Assembly: GCA_942493235.1 (NCBI GenBank) | Contig: OW818676.1 | Coordinates: forward strand, 992,001 to 1,056,000 | Source: ENR-C587 sp942493235 | Lineage (GTDB): Bacteria; Bacteroidota; Ignavibacteria; Kapaibacteriales; UBA2268 | DNA: 64,000 bases | Reading direction: 5' to 3' | Part shown: positions 53,432 through 61,032 of the stretch, in pieces | Layout of the letters: every line of letters begins with the position of its first letter | How positions within the stretch are numbered: the first letter of the stretch is position 1 | The notes under the pieces: generated by a model | Database searches by the model: none | Told to the model about the DNA's origin: nothing | Seen by the model: the letters and a program-made list of their open reading frames with translations, nothing else | Made by a program: the position numbers and the translations under genes

Positions 53432-54055
53432 ATGATGTTTAGAAGCATTTTACCAAAAGAGTATGCCTTCTTTGACTTTTTTGATGAGCATATAGCTTTA
53501 TGCCTAAAACTAAGTAAAGAAATCCTATCTCTTTCTAATGGTGTAGGTTCAATTGACGAAACAGAGAAAAGTTTAAAAAGCCTTGAAAAGCAAATGGATC
53601 AGATTACCTTACAATGCACCGAAGCACTCCACAAAACATTTATTACTCCGATAGAAAGAACCGATATATTAAAGTTGATTAAAAGAATGGATTCTATAGC
53701 AGATTCAGCTTACAGAGCAATATCAAGAATTAAAATCTATGAATTAGAAATCAGACCAGATATTAAAGATATAGCAGCTATATTAGTTAAAGCAATTGAA
53801 GAACTCCAAATAGCACTCAAATTACTAAAAGATATGAAAGACGTTGATACTATCAGAGCAAAATGCCAATCTATTCGTGCATTAGAATCGCAGGGAGATG
53901 ATATTTTCAAAAAAGCAATCTCATTAGTATTTAAAGAGGGCGATGCTATTGCCATTATTAAATGGAAAGAAATATATGAAAAATTAGAAAAAGCCATCAA
54001 TCGCACAGAAGATACAGCGAATCTCATCGAAGAGATATTGATTGAGTCGGCATAA
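53432..54055 (+). CDS. DUF47 / PhoU-like phosphate transport accessory protein
   Basis: 207 aa, all helical, with the DUF47 pattern: a start FRSILPKEYAFFDFFDEHIAL, then HKTFITPIERTDILKLIKRM with DSIADSAYRA, and a late EKLEKAINRTEDTANLIEEIL. These proteins are PhoU-like partners of PiT phosphate permeases. The gene ends 50 bp before such a permease, the classical pair. Starts at 53432 and 53435 are both ATG, and AAGAGG sits just upstream. Confidence 0.93.
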   Translation: MMFRSILPKEYAFFDFFDEHIALCLKLSKEILSLSNGVGSIDETEKSLKSLEKQMDQITLQCTEALHKTFITPIERTDILKLIKRMDSIADSAYRAISRIKIYELEIRPDIKDIAAILVKAIEELQIALKLLKDMKDVDTIRAKCQSIRALESQGDDIFKKAISLVFKEGDAIAIIKWKEIYEKLEKAINRTEDTANLIEEILIESA

Positions 54056-54105
54056 ATAATTTCTAATTTTAAACAAATGATGTCTCATATAATAAAAGCC
54101 TTACA

Positions 54106-55137
54106 ATGGAAATAAATTGGTTCTTAATAATTTTTACTATTATAATTGCATTAGCATTTGATTTAATAAATGGATTTCATGATTCTGCTAACTCAATTGC
54201 CACAGTAGTATCAACCCGTGTATTATCCCCTAAAATAGCTGTACTTTGGGCGGCATTCTTTAATTTTATTGCTATGTTTATTTTTGCTCCGAAAGTAGCT
54301 GACACAATTTCCAAGATTGTAATAATCAATGTCGGAGACCCGGCATTCCTCTGGGTAATATTGTCCGGCTTGATTGGTGCGGTGGTCTGGGATATAATAA
54401 CTTGGTGGTGGGGACTTCCCACAAGTAGCTCTCATGCATTAATCGGCGGATTTGCCGGTGCAGGATTAGCTTACAAAGGCATAGATATTATTCGCTGGCA
54501 TAAATTAGTCGAAACAGTTTCATTTATCCCTCTTGCTCCGATACTCGGATTAGCAGTTGCATTTGCATTTATGGTTGCGATTTATTGGATTTTCAGAAAA
54601 TGGCATCCGCGTAAAGTAGATAAGCTTTTTCGCAAAGGGCAATTAGTATCCGCTGCATTGTATTCACTCGGTCATGGTGGTAATGATGCTCAAAAAACAA
54701 TGGGAATTATAGTTGCCGCATTAGTTGCCGGTGGTGTAATGTCTCCTGATACTCAGCTATCTTTAACACATTGGAATACTGCTTGGATAATTATCTCTTG
54801 CCAGACAGCTATGGGGGTTGGGACAGCACTCGGTGGCTGGAAAATAGTTAAAACTATGGGAATGAAACTTACAAAGCTTAAACCGGTTCACGGTTTTTGT
54901 GCCGAAACAGCGGGGGCAGCCACGATATTTTTAGCTACTCACTGGGGAATCCCTGTTTCAACTACTCATACGATTGCCGGTTCGATAGTCGGGGTAGGAG
55001 CTACAACTAATTTATCAGGTATTAAATGGAAGGTCGCCGCAAGAATAGTTATGGCTTGGTTTGTAACAATACCTTTTGCTGCTTTAGTCGGTGCATTGTG
55101 TTTCTGGTGTTCCAGTCTATTGCATTCTGGGTTTTAA
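54106..55137 (+). CDS. pit: Inorganic phosphate transporter (PiT family)
   Basis: 343 aa with about ten membrane helices. The two PiT signature repeats are ALAFDLINGFHDSANSIATV near the N-terminus and YSLGHGGNDAQKTMGII in the middle. The cation/phosphate-binding GF-D-ANS and G-GNDAQK residues and WWWGLPTSSSHALIGGFAG are conserved. It is probably a low-affinity phosphate symporter controlled by the DUF47 protein upstream. The sequence is complete. Confidence 0.95.
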   Translation: MEINWFLIIFTIIIALAFDLINGFHDSANSIATVVSTRVLSPKIAVLWAAFFNFIAMFIFAPKVADTISKIVIINVGDPAFLWVILSGLIGAVVWDIITWWWGLPTSSSHALIGGFAGAGLAYKGIDIIRWHKLVETVSFIPLAPILGLAVAFAFMVAIYWIFRKWHPRKVDKLFRKGQLVSAALYSLGHGGNDAQKTMGIIVAALVAGGVMSPDTQLSLTHWNTAWIIISCQTAMGVGTALGGWKIVKTMGMKLTKLKPVHGFCAETAGAATIFLATHWGIPVSTTHTIAGSIVGVGATTNLSGIKWKVAARIVMAWFVTIPFAALVGALCFWCSSLLHSGF

Positions 55138-55649
55138 TTGTTGTACATATTCAGATGTATTCCAAATGACCTGACCGCCACATAAATTAAATCACATGCT
55201 GAAGTGGCTGTGTAAATACAATTGTTCTACTGCAAATTTCCGCAGTATTTATCTTCTTCCCTAATCAACCCCACGCTTCAGCGTGGGGTTGCAAGTAATT
55301 AGCGCCATTCCCCGTGCTGAAGCGTGGGGAAACGGGCATAGTGAGAAATTATAAATAGCAATCAAAAGGAAAAGTAACAAATTATATGATTTTCATAACC
55401 AAATAGCCATATCAATTCATGCCGTCCCCACGCTGAAGCGTGGGGTTGAATGGAGTTCGGAATAATATTTGCATACATATACAATAGATTAGTAGCTTTT
55501 ATACAGCGTGGGGATACAAGTAATTAGTGCCATTCCCCACTCTTTAGAGGCTGTGTAAAAAACCTTTGATTGCTACCGTTTTTTCAACAAAAACAAAGTA
55601 CTCAAAGTCTCTGATGAGGTTGTCTAAAAAGTAAAAGCATTTCAAAATC
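55138..55649. repeat. Repeat-rich spacer with CCCCACGC palindromes
   Basis: Three palindromes of the CCCCACGC-nnna-GCGTGGGG family lie at 55269-55288, 55310-55329 and 55426-55445, with a half copy near 55504. The motif GGCTGTGTAAA occurs near 55207 and at 55551-55563. No gene is seen. Confidence 0.8.
55536..55563. repeat. Left arm of a long inverted repeat around the IS110 region
   Basis: CCCCA, then AGAGGCTGTGTAAAAA, matches in inverted orientation 57493-57520 (about 22 of 28 positions), enclosing about 1.95 kb that contains the IS110 element. Confidence 0.6.
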
Positions 55650-55703
55650 GTCATTCTGAGTTACTGACCACCCGCTACGCGGCTGGTAAAACAATACAAT
55701 GAC
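55650..55703 (+). repeat. 54-base palindromic repeat, copy 2
   Basis: Begins GTCATT, ends AATGAC and contains the hairpin ACCA-C-CCGC-TAC-GCGG-C-TGGT. The reverse complement of this sequence occurs at 43778-43831. Confidence 0.8.
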
Positions 55704-55739
55704 AACAAAAAAAGAACGTGTATATTGAAAGTTTTTGAA

Positions 55740-55907
55740 ATTGCCCGGTACAACATTGGTAATAAAGATTCCGATTTTGAGTTTGGGCAGGAAGCATTTA
55801 GATAGAATAATTGGTGTTATAATACCCGCTTAACAGGCTGTCACCTTAATATGCTTCCCAAAAACTAAATAATAATTAAACAATATCAAATAATCATTGG
55901 AAATAGA
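55740..55907 (+). ncRNA. Candidate IS110 bridge-RNA region (non-coding 5' end)
   Basis: IS110-group elements encode a bridge RNA in the non-coding end upstream of the transposase. Here the 168 bases before the ATG are ORF-free and can fold into nested stems: GGAAGCAT (55790-55797) with ATGCTTCC (55851-55858), GGTG (55813-55816) with CACC (55842-55845), and GCTT (55828-55831) with AGGC (55835-55838). These leave internal loops, as expected for target- and donor-binding loops. The RNA ends and guide sequences cannot be set by eye. Confidence 0.35.
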
Positions 55908-56717
55908 ATGAAAACTCCAATTGAAGAATTAAAGATAGTGTTTACAAACACTGCAGGCATCGATATAGGTTCGGAGAAACATTTCGCAGCAGTAGGTCAG
56001 GGAAACGGGGCAGTACGCTCATTTACCAGTTTCACCAAAGACTTGCAGTCAATGTCTTTGTGGTTTAAGGAAAACGGTATAACAACGGTTGTAATGGAAT
56101 CAACCGGCAGTTATTGGATTCCTGTATATGAAGTTTTGGAAAGTGCCGGTTTTAAAGTAGCACTTGTCAATGCCGCCCATGTCAAGAATGTTCCTGGCAG
56201 AAAAAGCGATGTGATAGACTGCCAATGGCTCCAAAAGATATATAGTTTTGGACTACTGCGCGATTCATTCATTCCAAGCGAAGATATCCGCCGTATTCGC
56301 TCGTATGTCAGACTAAAAAGCGATCATGTAAGGAGTGCCGCCTCACATATACAGCATATGCAAAAAGCGTTGGACCAAATGAATATTAAAATACATAATG
56401 TAATTTCGGAAACAGCCGGAGTAAGCGGGATGAAAATATTAAAAGCTATAATCTCAGGTGAACGATCTCCCGAAATATTGCTTTCGTTGTGCGATACAAG
56501 GATAATAAATAAGAAGAGGCAAGAGGTAATAAATTCGCTTGAAGGTAATTTTCGCACCGAGCATATATTTGCTCTAAAACAAGCAGTAGAAGGATACGAA
56601 TTTTATCAGAAGCAAATTATTGACTGTGACGATGAGATAGAAAAGTTACTCAATAAATTTAATTCTTCAAATGAAAATGATGGGTTTGAAATTGACGTAA
56701 AAAAAAGTAGGTTTTAA
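55908..56717 (+). CDS. IS110-family transposase, N-terminal (DEDD RuvC-like) part
   Basis: 269 aa. The RuvC-like DEDD residues are visible: D19 in AGIDIGSEKH, E64 in VVMESTGSYW, and D101/D104 in RKSDVIDCQWL. The helical region to about 250 is intact. Translation then reaches an A8 run (56699-56706), passes KKSRF and stops. Reading on in the +1 frame from the A run gives VGFKKVRRHATSYDLESM, which joins the C-terminal part without a gap. So one extra A breaks a single gene. It is either a real mutation, a sequencing error in the homopolymer, or a slippage site. Confidence 0.9.
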   Translation: MKTPIEELKIVFTNTAGIDIGSEKHFAAVGQGNGAVRSFTSFTKDLQSMSLWFKENGITTVVMESTGSYWIPVYEVLESAGFKVALVNAAHVKNVPGRKSDVIDCQWLQKIYSFGLLRDSFIPSEDIRRIRSYVRLKSDHVRSAASHIQHMQKALDQMNIKIHNVISETAGVSGMKILKAIISGERSPEILLSLCDTRIINKKRQEVINSLEGNFRTEHIFALKQAVEGYEFYQKQIIDCDDEIEKLLNKFNSSNENDGFEIDVKKSRF

Positions 56718-56757
56718 AAAAGTACGCCGACACGCAACAAGTTACGATTTAGAGAGT

Positions 56758-57246
56758 ATGTTGATTAATATGACGGGTGGTGTTAATTTGTCAGTTCTCC
56801 CCGGTATGTCTGCGTACAATAGTTTGCAACTACTAGCAGAGATAGGGACGGATATGAGCTTTTGGTCAAACTCTAAAAAATTCACATCGTGGTTGGGAGC
56901 AGCCCAGCAAACACATCAAAGCGGGAAAAGCCGTAATAAAGGACGCACAAAGAGGCATAAGAACAAAGCTGCTCATATACTTCAATTAGCGGCAAGAACA
57001 GTAGGAAGAAGCGGCACAGCATTAGGTGCATTTTATAGAAGGATAAGTAGAACAAAAGATGCCCCAACTGCAGTAACAGCAACGGCAAGAAAATTGGCAA
57101 TACAAATATACAATTTACTAAAATATAAGCAAGAATACAAAGAATTTGGTTCGGAGGAATATGAAAAAAAATACGACGAAATTCAATTGAAAAACTTAGA
57201 AAAGAAGGCAAAAAGACTTGGGTGCATTCTCGTTAAAGTGTCTTAA
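56758..57246 (+). CDS. IS110-family transposase, C-terminal (Tnp, catalytic serine) part
   Basis: 162 aa from the first ATG, but the reading frame is open back to the A8 run at 56699. It starts with the helix-hairpin-helix-like NMTGGVNLSVLPGMSAYNSL, contains SKKFTSWLGAAQ, then HQSGKSRNKGRTK with the likely catalytic serine at S55, and ends in a lysine-rich helix. With the upstream ORF it makes a roughly 445-aa IS110 transposase. Alone it could not recombine DNA, because the DEDD domain is on the other fragment. Confidence 0.88.
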   Translation: MLINMTGGVNLSVLPGMSAYNSLQLLAEIGTDMSFWSNSKKFTSWLGAAQQTHQSGKSRNKGRTKRHKNKAAHILQLAARTVGRSGTALGAFYRRISRTKDAPTAVTATARKLAIQIYNLLKYKQEYKEFGSEEYEKKYDEIQLKNLEKKAKRLGCILVKVS

Positions 57247-57357
57247 ATTTTGAGTGTTAATCAAAACACTTATTGGGATATATTTTCGTATAACACTTTT
57301 AAAATATCGGATAAATCATTGTGAATATAGCGTTTACAAGGACACTCAAGAAAAGAT

Positions 57358-57436
57358 GTCATTAACAGTGTAACGAAGAATCCAGAGTTATCAACAAGTT
57401 AGCATTATCTGGATTCTTCACTTCGTTCAGAATGAC
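57358..57436. repeat. Solo foldback repeat (GTCATTCTGAACGAAG family)
   Basis: Ends GGATTCTTCACTTCG and TTCAGAATGAC, with the opposite arm GTCATTAACAGTGTAACGAA more diverged. It is the same family as the foldback in the four intergenic cassettes at 28258-35400, here without the hairpin or a T9SS gene. Confidence 0.75.
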
Positions 57437-57492
57437 AATTTTTTAGTCAGCCACTTGAATGGTGCTGGGAATAATATTTGCCGTCTTGTGGC

Positions 57493-57520
57493 AGTTTTTA
57501 CACAGCCTCTTCAGCATGGG
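57493..57520. repeat. Right arm of the long inverted repeat around the IS110 region
   Basis: TTTTTACACAGCCTCT followed by CAGCATGGGG is the inverted partner of 55536-55563. Confidence 0.6.
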
Positions 57521-57545
57521 GTTGAATGTATGGGTGGGATTAATA

Positions 57546-57845
57546 TTGCTGTCATTTATGTGTGGGTAAGCTAATAAAGAAATCTTTCTTATAAGGGTGT
57601 TAGTTGTTGAACATTGCTAATAAACATTGTTAAGTCCTCACACTCTATCTTCTCTTTTTGTTGTTAAAACAAGAGTGTGGTGGTGGAGTATCTCATTATG
57701 TTACAGATGTTTAACTCCTATCGGAGTTAAAATTTAAAATCAAAGATGTGTATCCAATAAGATATCAAAAATCAATATTTGATATATAAGGATTTTCTTT
57801 ATACTAATAACAATTATTTGCTAACCCACTTAAATTAGTGAAGAC
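57546..57845. mobile_element. 300-bp foldback MITE-like element, copy 2
   Basis: Same length and design as 40745-41044. The left inner end is GTGGGTAAGCTAATAA and the right one TTATTTGCTAACCCAC (57814-57829). The TAACTCC/GGAGTTA hairpin is conserved while its loop changed from TAAC to TATC, and CACACTCT/AGAGTGTG pairs perfectly. It lies about 90 bases before glnS and supplies sequence upstream of its promoter. Confidence 0.8.
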
Positions 57846-57883
57846 CCCTAATTTTTATATATCGTCAATATAAATAAATTTCG

Positions 57884-57891
57884 TATTTTTG
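57884..57891 (+). promoter_or_regulatory. -7 promoter element candidate for glnS
   Basis: TATTTTTG matches TAnnTTTG and lies 45 bases before the ATG. No good TTTG is found 19-21 bases upstream, so the call is weak. Confidence 0.3.
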
Positions 57892-57936
57892 TTATTTGCA
57901 AAATGATAATAAAAACTTATTAAAATAGAGGTTACA

Positions 57937-59625
57937 ATGACAGCAACAGAAACTACGGCTCCTAATAATTTTATTAAGAGTATAATAATCGAAGATTTAA
58001 AAAACAATAAAAATGACTCAAAAGTCCATACACGATTTCCTCCTGAACCTAACGGGTATTTACATATAGGGCACGCCAAATCAATATGCCTTAATTTTGG
58101 GCTTGGCAAAGAATTCAATGGTTTGACAAATTTGAGATTCGACGATACTAATCCTGTCAAAGAGGATGTTGAATATGTTGACTCAATTATCGAAGATGTT
58201 AAATGGCTCGGTTTTGACTGGGACGACAGGATGTATTATGCTTCTGATTATTTTGATAAAATTTATGAATATGCCATTCAATTAATTAAAATGGGTTTAG
58301 CTTATGTATGTGAGCAGACACCCGAAGAAATGCGTATCTCTCGCGGTACACTTACCGAACCCGGCAGACCAAGCCCATTTAGAGACAGAACTATCGAAGA
58401 GAATTTAGAGCTATTCGAGAAAATGAAAAACGGAGAATTCCCGGACGGCAGCCGTACTTTAAGAGCAAAAATCGATATGAATTCACCGAATATAAATATG
58501 CGTGACCCTGTAGTTTATAGAATAAAAAAAGCAAGCCATCACCGTACCGGCGATAAATGGTGCATCTATCCTATGTATGACTTTACTCATTGCCTCTCTG
58601 ATATGCTCGAGGGAATAACGCACTCGATTTGTACTTTAGAATTTGAAGACCACAGACCTCTCTATGACTGGTATTTGGACGTACTTAAAACTCCTTGCCA
58701 CCCGCAACAAATTGAATTCGCCAGACTAAATATCAATTACCTTGTGCTAAGTAAGAGAAAGCTTTTGCAGCTTGTACAAGAGGGATTTGTTAGCGGCTGG
58801 GACGACCCACGTATGCCGACTATTTCCGGTTATCGTCGCCGAGGTTATACTCCAGAAGCCATCAGAGATTTTGCCGAGAGAATCGGTGTTACCAAAGCTG
58901 AAAGCATTGTTGACTATAGTGTATTGGAATTCTGTATTCGTGAAAATTTAAATAAGCACGCACAAAGAGCTATGGCGGTAGTCAATCCTTTAAAAGTTAT
59001 TATTGAGAATTATCCCGAAGATAGGGATAATGATGAATTAGACGCTGTCAATAATCCTGAAAATCCCGAAGCAGGAACACGTAAAATTAAGTTTTCTAAA
59101 GAAATATATATTGAACGCGATGACTTTATGGAAGAGCCTCCTAAAAAATTCTTTCGCTTAGCTCCGGGTAAAGAAGTTAGATTAAGGTATGCCTATTTCA
59201 TTACTTGCAAAGAAGTTATTAAAGACGAAGCCGGTGAAATAAAGGAATTAATCTGTACTTACGATCCTGCTTCTCGTGGCGGTAATTCTCCTGATGGCAG
59301 AAAAGTGCAAGGCACAATTCATTGGGTTTCGGCAAAATTCGGTGAGCAGGCAGAGCTTAGATTATATGATAATCTATTTTTAAGCGAAGCTCCGGACAAC
59401 GCTCCCGAAGGCAAAACATTTTTAGATAATTTGAATCCGGAATCTCTAAAAGTTGTAACTGCTATGGTCGAACCGATGATTAAAAATGCAAATCCGGGTC
59501 AAGCTTTCCAATTCGAGAGAGTAGGATATTTTGTAGCTGATATAAAAGATTCCTCTCCGAATAATCCGGTGTTTAATCGTACAGTCGGATTAAAAGACAC
59601 TTGGGCAAAGATGCAGAAGAAGTAA
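57937..59625 (+). CDS. glnS: Glutamine-tRNA ligase
   Basis: 562 aa, class I synthetase. The HIGH motif is in RFPPEPNGYLHIGHAKSI and the KMSKS equivalent is VLSKRKLLQL. FDDTNPVKED, CIYPMYDFTHCLSDM and SIVDYSVLEFCIRE are glutaminyl-specific stretches, and the two C-terminal anticodon-binding beta-barrels are complete. It charges tRNA-Gln directly, so the organism need not rely only on the transamidation route. It has an upstream -7 element and a downstream terminator, so it is monocistronic. Confidence 0.97.
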   Translation: MTATETTAPNNFIKSIIIEDLKNNKNDSKVHTRFPPEPNGYLHIGHAKSICLNFGLGKEFNGLTNLRFDDTNPVKEDVEYVDSIIEDVKWLGFDWDDRMYYASDYFDKIYEYAIQLIKMGLAYVCEQTPEEMRISRGTLTEPGRPSPFRDRTIEENLELFEKMKNGEFPDGSRTLRAKIDMNSPNINMRDPVVYRIKKASHHRTGDKWCIYPMYDFTHCLSDMLEGITHSICTLEFEDHRPLYDWYLDVLKTPCHPQQIEFARLNINYLVLSKRKLLQLVQEGFVSGWDDPRMPTISGYRRRGYTPEAIRDFAERIGVTKAESIVDYSVLEFCIRENLNKHAQRAMAVVNPLKVIIENYPEDRDNDELDAVNNPENPEAGTRKIKFSKEIYIERDDFMEEPPKKFFRLAPGKEVRLRYAYFITCKEVIKDEAGEIKELICTYDPASRGGNSPDGRKVQGTIHWVSAKFGEQAELRLYDNLFLSEAPDNAPEGKTFLDNLNPESLKVVTAMVEPMIKNANPGQAFQFERVGYFVADIKDSSPNNPVFNRTVGLKDTWAKMQKK

Positions 59626-59645
59626 GGATTGATTGAATTTATTGT

Positions 59646-59685
59646 AAATCGCCATTTACTGTAAAAGTGAGTGGCGATTTTTTTG
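59646..59685 (+). terminator. Rho-independent terminator after glnS
   Basis: A 15-bp stem with wobbles (59646-59660 with 59666-59680, 5-base loop) ends in a T run. It begins about 20 bases after the stop codon. Confidence 0.9.
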
Positions 59686-59750
59686 TTTGGAATTGTTTCA
59701 AAATATTGTAAATTGCTATCTGATTTATAAAACATTATTAGATTAATATT

Positions 59751-60233
59751 ATGACCAAATCCAATATCAAGTTGCAGCTCACTATTAGCGAAAAAAACAA
59801 ATTGCGGGCTAATAAAATCAAAATATTTGATATACCAAATTTTACAATTGATGAATTAGAGGTATTATTAGCTGTTACTTATGAACGAGCAAGAGAAATT
59901 TATGCATTAGCTGAATTTCAAACTATACCCTCTGTCGGAATCAAATTCGCTGAAGATTTAATTTCAATGGGATACTATTCGGTAGGTCAATTAAAAGGCA
60001 AAAACGGAGCTACACTAACCAATGAATTTGAATTATTAAAGGGTTATTGGATAGACCCTTGTGTTGAAGACCAATTCAGATTAGTAGTTTATTATGCCGA
60101 AACTAAAGACAATAGTAAAAAGTGGTGGGATTTTACCGAAGAACGTAAAAAATACAGACTTGAAAACGGTTATCCAGATACAAGACCTCAAAAAGCATGG
60201 CATGAAGTATTAGGAATTAAATTAAAAAAGTGA
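59751..60233 (+). CDS. Cdd1-like (pathogenicity locus) helix-hairpin-helix protein
   Basis: 160 aa. The central part reads like a helix-hairpin-helix domain (AEFQTIPSVGIKFAEDLISM, then GYYSVGQLKGKNG), followed by the family motif WIDPCVEDQFRLVVYYAE and the C-terminal KKWWDFTEERKKYR. This is the architecture of the Cdd1 / pathogenicity-locus family, small proteins of unknown role that probably bind nucleic acid. The gene lies just before a GNAT acetyltransferase with overlapping ends, so the two are one unit. Confidence 0.82.
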   Translation: MTKSNIKLQLTISEKNKLRANKIKIFDIPNFTIDELEVLLAVTYERAREIYALAEFQTIPSVGIKFAEDLISMGYYSVGQLKGKNGATLTNEFELLKGYWIDPCVEDQFRLVVYYAETKDNSKKWWDFTEERKKYRLENGYPDTRPQKAWHEVLGIKLKK

Positions 60234-60241
60234 AAACAAAA

Positions 60242-60664
60242 ATGAGTGAATATCAAATAATTTTCGGCTATGAAAATATGGATTTTACTAAAGTAACCGA
60301 AATGCTTTCACAAGTATATTGGAGTATTGGAATTAGTGAAGCAGAAGTTAAGAAGGGGGCATTAAATTCGGCATTAGTTGCCGGAGCATTCATCGACGGT
60401 AGTCAAGTTGGATTTGCTCGTGTGATTTCCGATAAGACCCGATTTGCATATTTGACCGATGTAGTAATTGATGATGCCTATAGAAAACAAGGAATCGGCA
60501 GCCTAATTGTCGAAAGCATTTTAAAGCATGATGAGTTGCAAGATATTTATCAATGGCTTTTAGTTACTAAAGATGCTCACGGTGTATATGAAAATTTAGG
60601 CTTTGAAGTGCTTAAAAATCCCGAAAAGTGGATGGGTATAATTGAGAAAAGACCCGAACGATAA
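60242..60664 (+). CDS. GNAT-family N-acetyltransferase
   Basis: 140 aa from the ATG at 60242. A GTG at 60230, overlapping the previous stop as GTGA, is an alternative coupled start. The acetyl-CoA-binding motif A is AYLTDVVIDDAYRKQGIGSL, with the Q/RxxGxG loop, and motif B is WLLVTKDAHGVYENLGFEVL. The C-terminus ends in the short W-M-G-I strand found in many small GNAT enzymes of unknown substrate. It is probably translated with the Cdd1-like gene. Confidence 0.9.
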   Translation: MSEYQIIFGYENMDFTKVTEMLSQVYWSIGISEAEVKKGALNSALVAGAFIDGSQVGFARVISDKTRFAYLTDVVIDDAYRKQGIGSLIVESILKHDELQDIYQWLLVTKDAHGVYENLGFEVLKNPEKWMGIIEKRPER

Positions 60665-61032
60665 ATATTTAAGGCTCTTCGCTATTTTGTATTAGTAGTA
60701 AGGGTGGCTGTTGACTGGTAACAGTTGGCTGGGGAATTGGAAAATATGAATTTGAAAAATGATGTCTCCATACTACGCTCTCAATAGTGCAGATGCAGAT
60801 AGGGACTATTGCTATTGTGACAGGAGATAGAAAATTGAAATTAGGAGCTGATGCTATATCGTGTGATACAACGGAACTTCCGCTCGTCATATTGCAATAA
60901 GTAACTAATCTACCAACAGATAAGTGTATTTTTGTTTAAATATACGTAGGCATTTTTATTAATGATAAATAATTTGTATATAAAATATTTATGCTTATAT
61001 TTGTAAGCATTGTATTTTATTTGGAGATTATT
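60665..61032. other. Spacer and left flank of the IS1634-type element
   Basis: Contains a TTCGCTATTTTG match to the MITE end (near 60678) and the presumed left terminal repeat of the insertion sequence at 60861. A small ATGCTTA/TAAGCAT hairpin at 60990-61009 lies just before the transposase start. Confidence 0.5.

Larger units (their letters stand above)
55740..57300 (+). mobile_element. IS110-family insertion sequence (approximate limits)
   Basis: Defined by the transposase remains at 55908-57246 and the ORF-free 5' end. IS110 elements lack clear terminal inverted repeats, so the true ends are not visible. The insertion sits in a zone of palindromic repeats. Confidence 0.65.
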
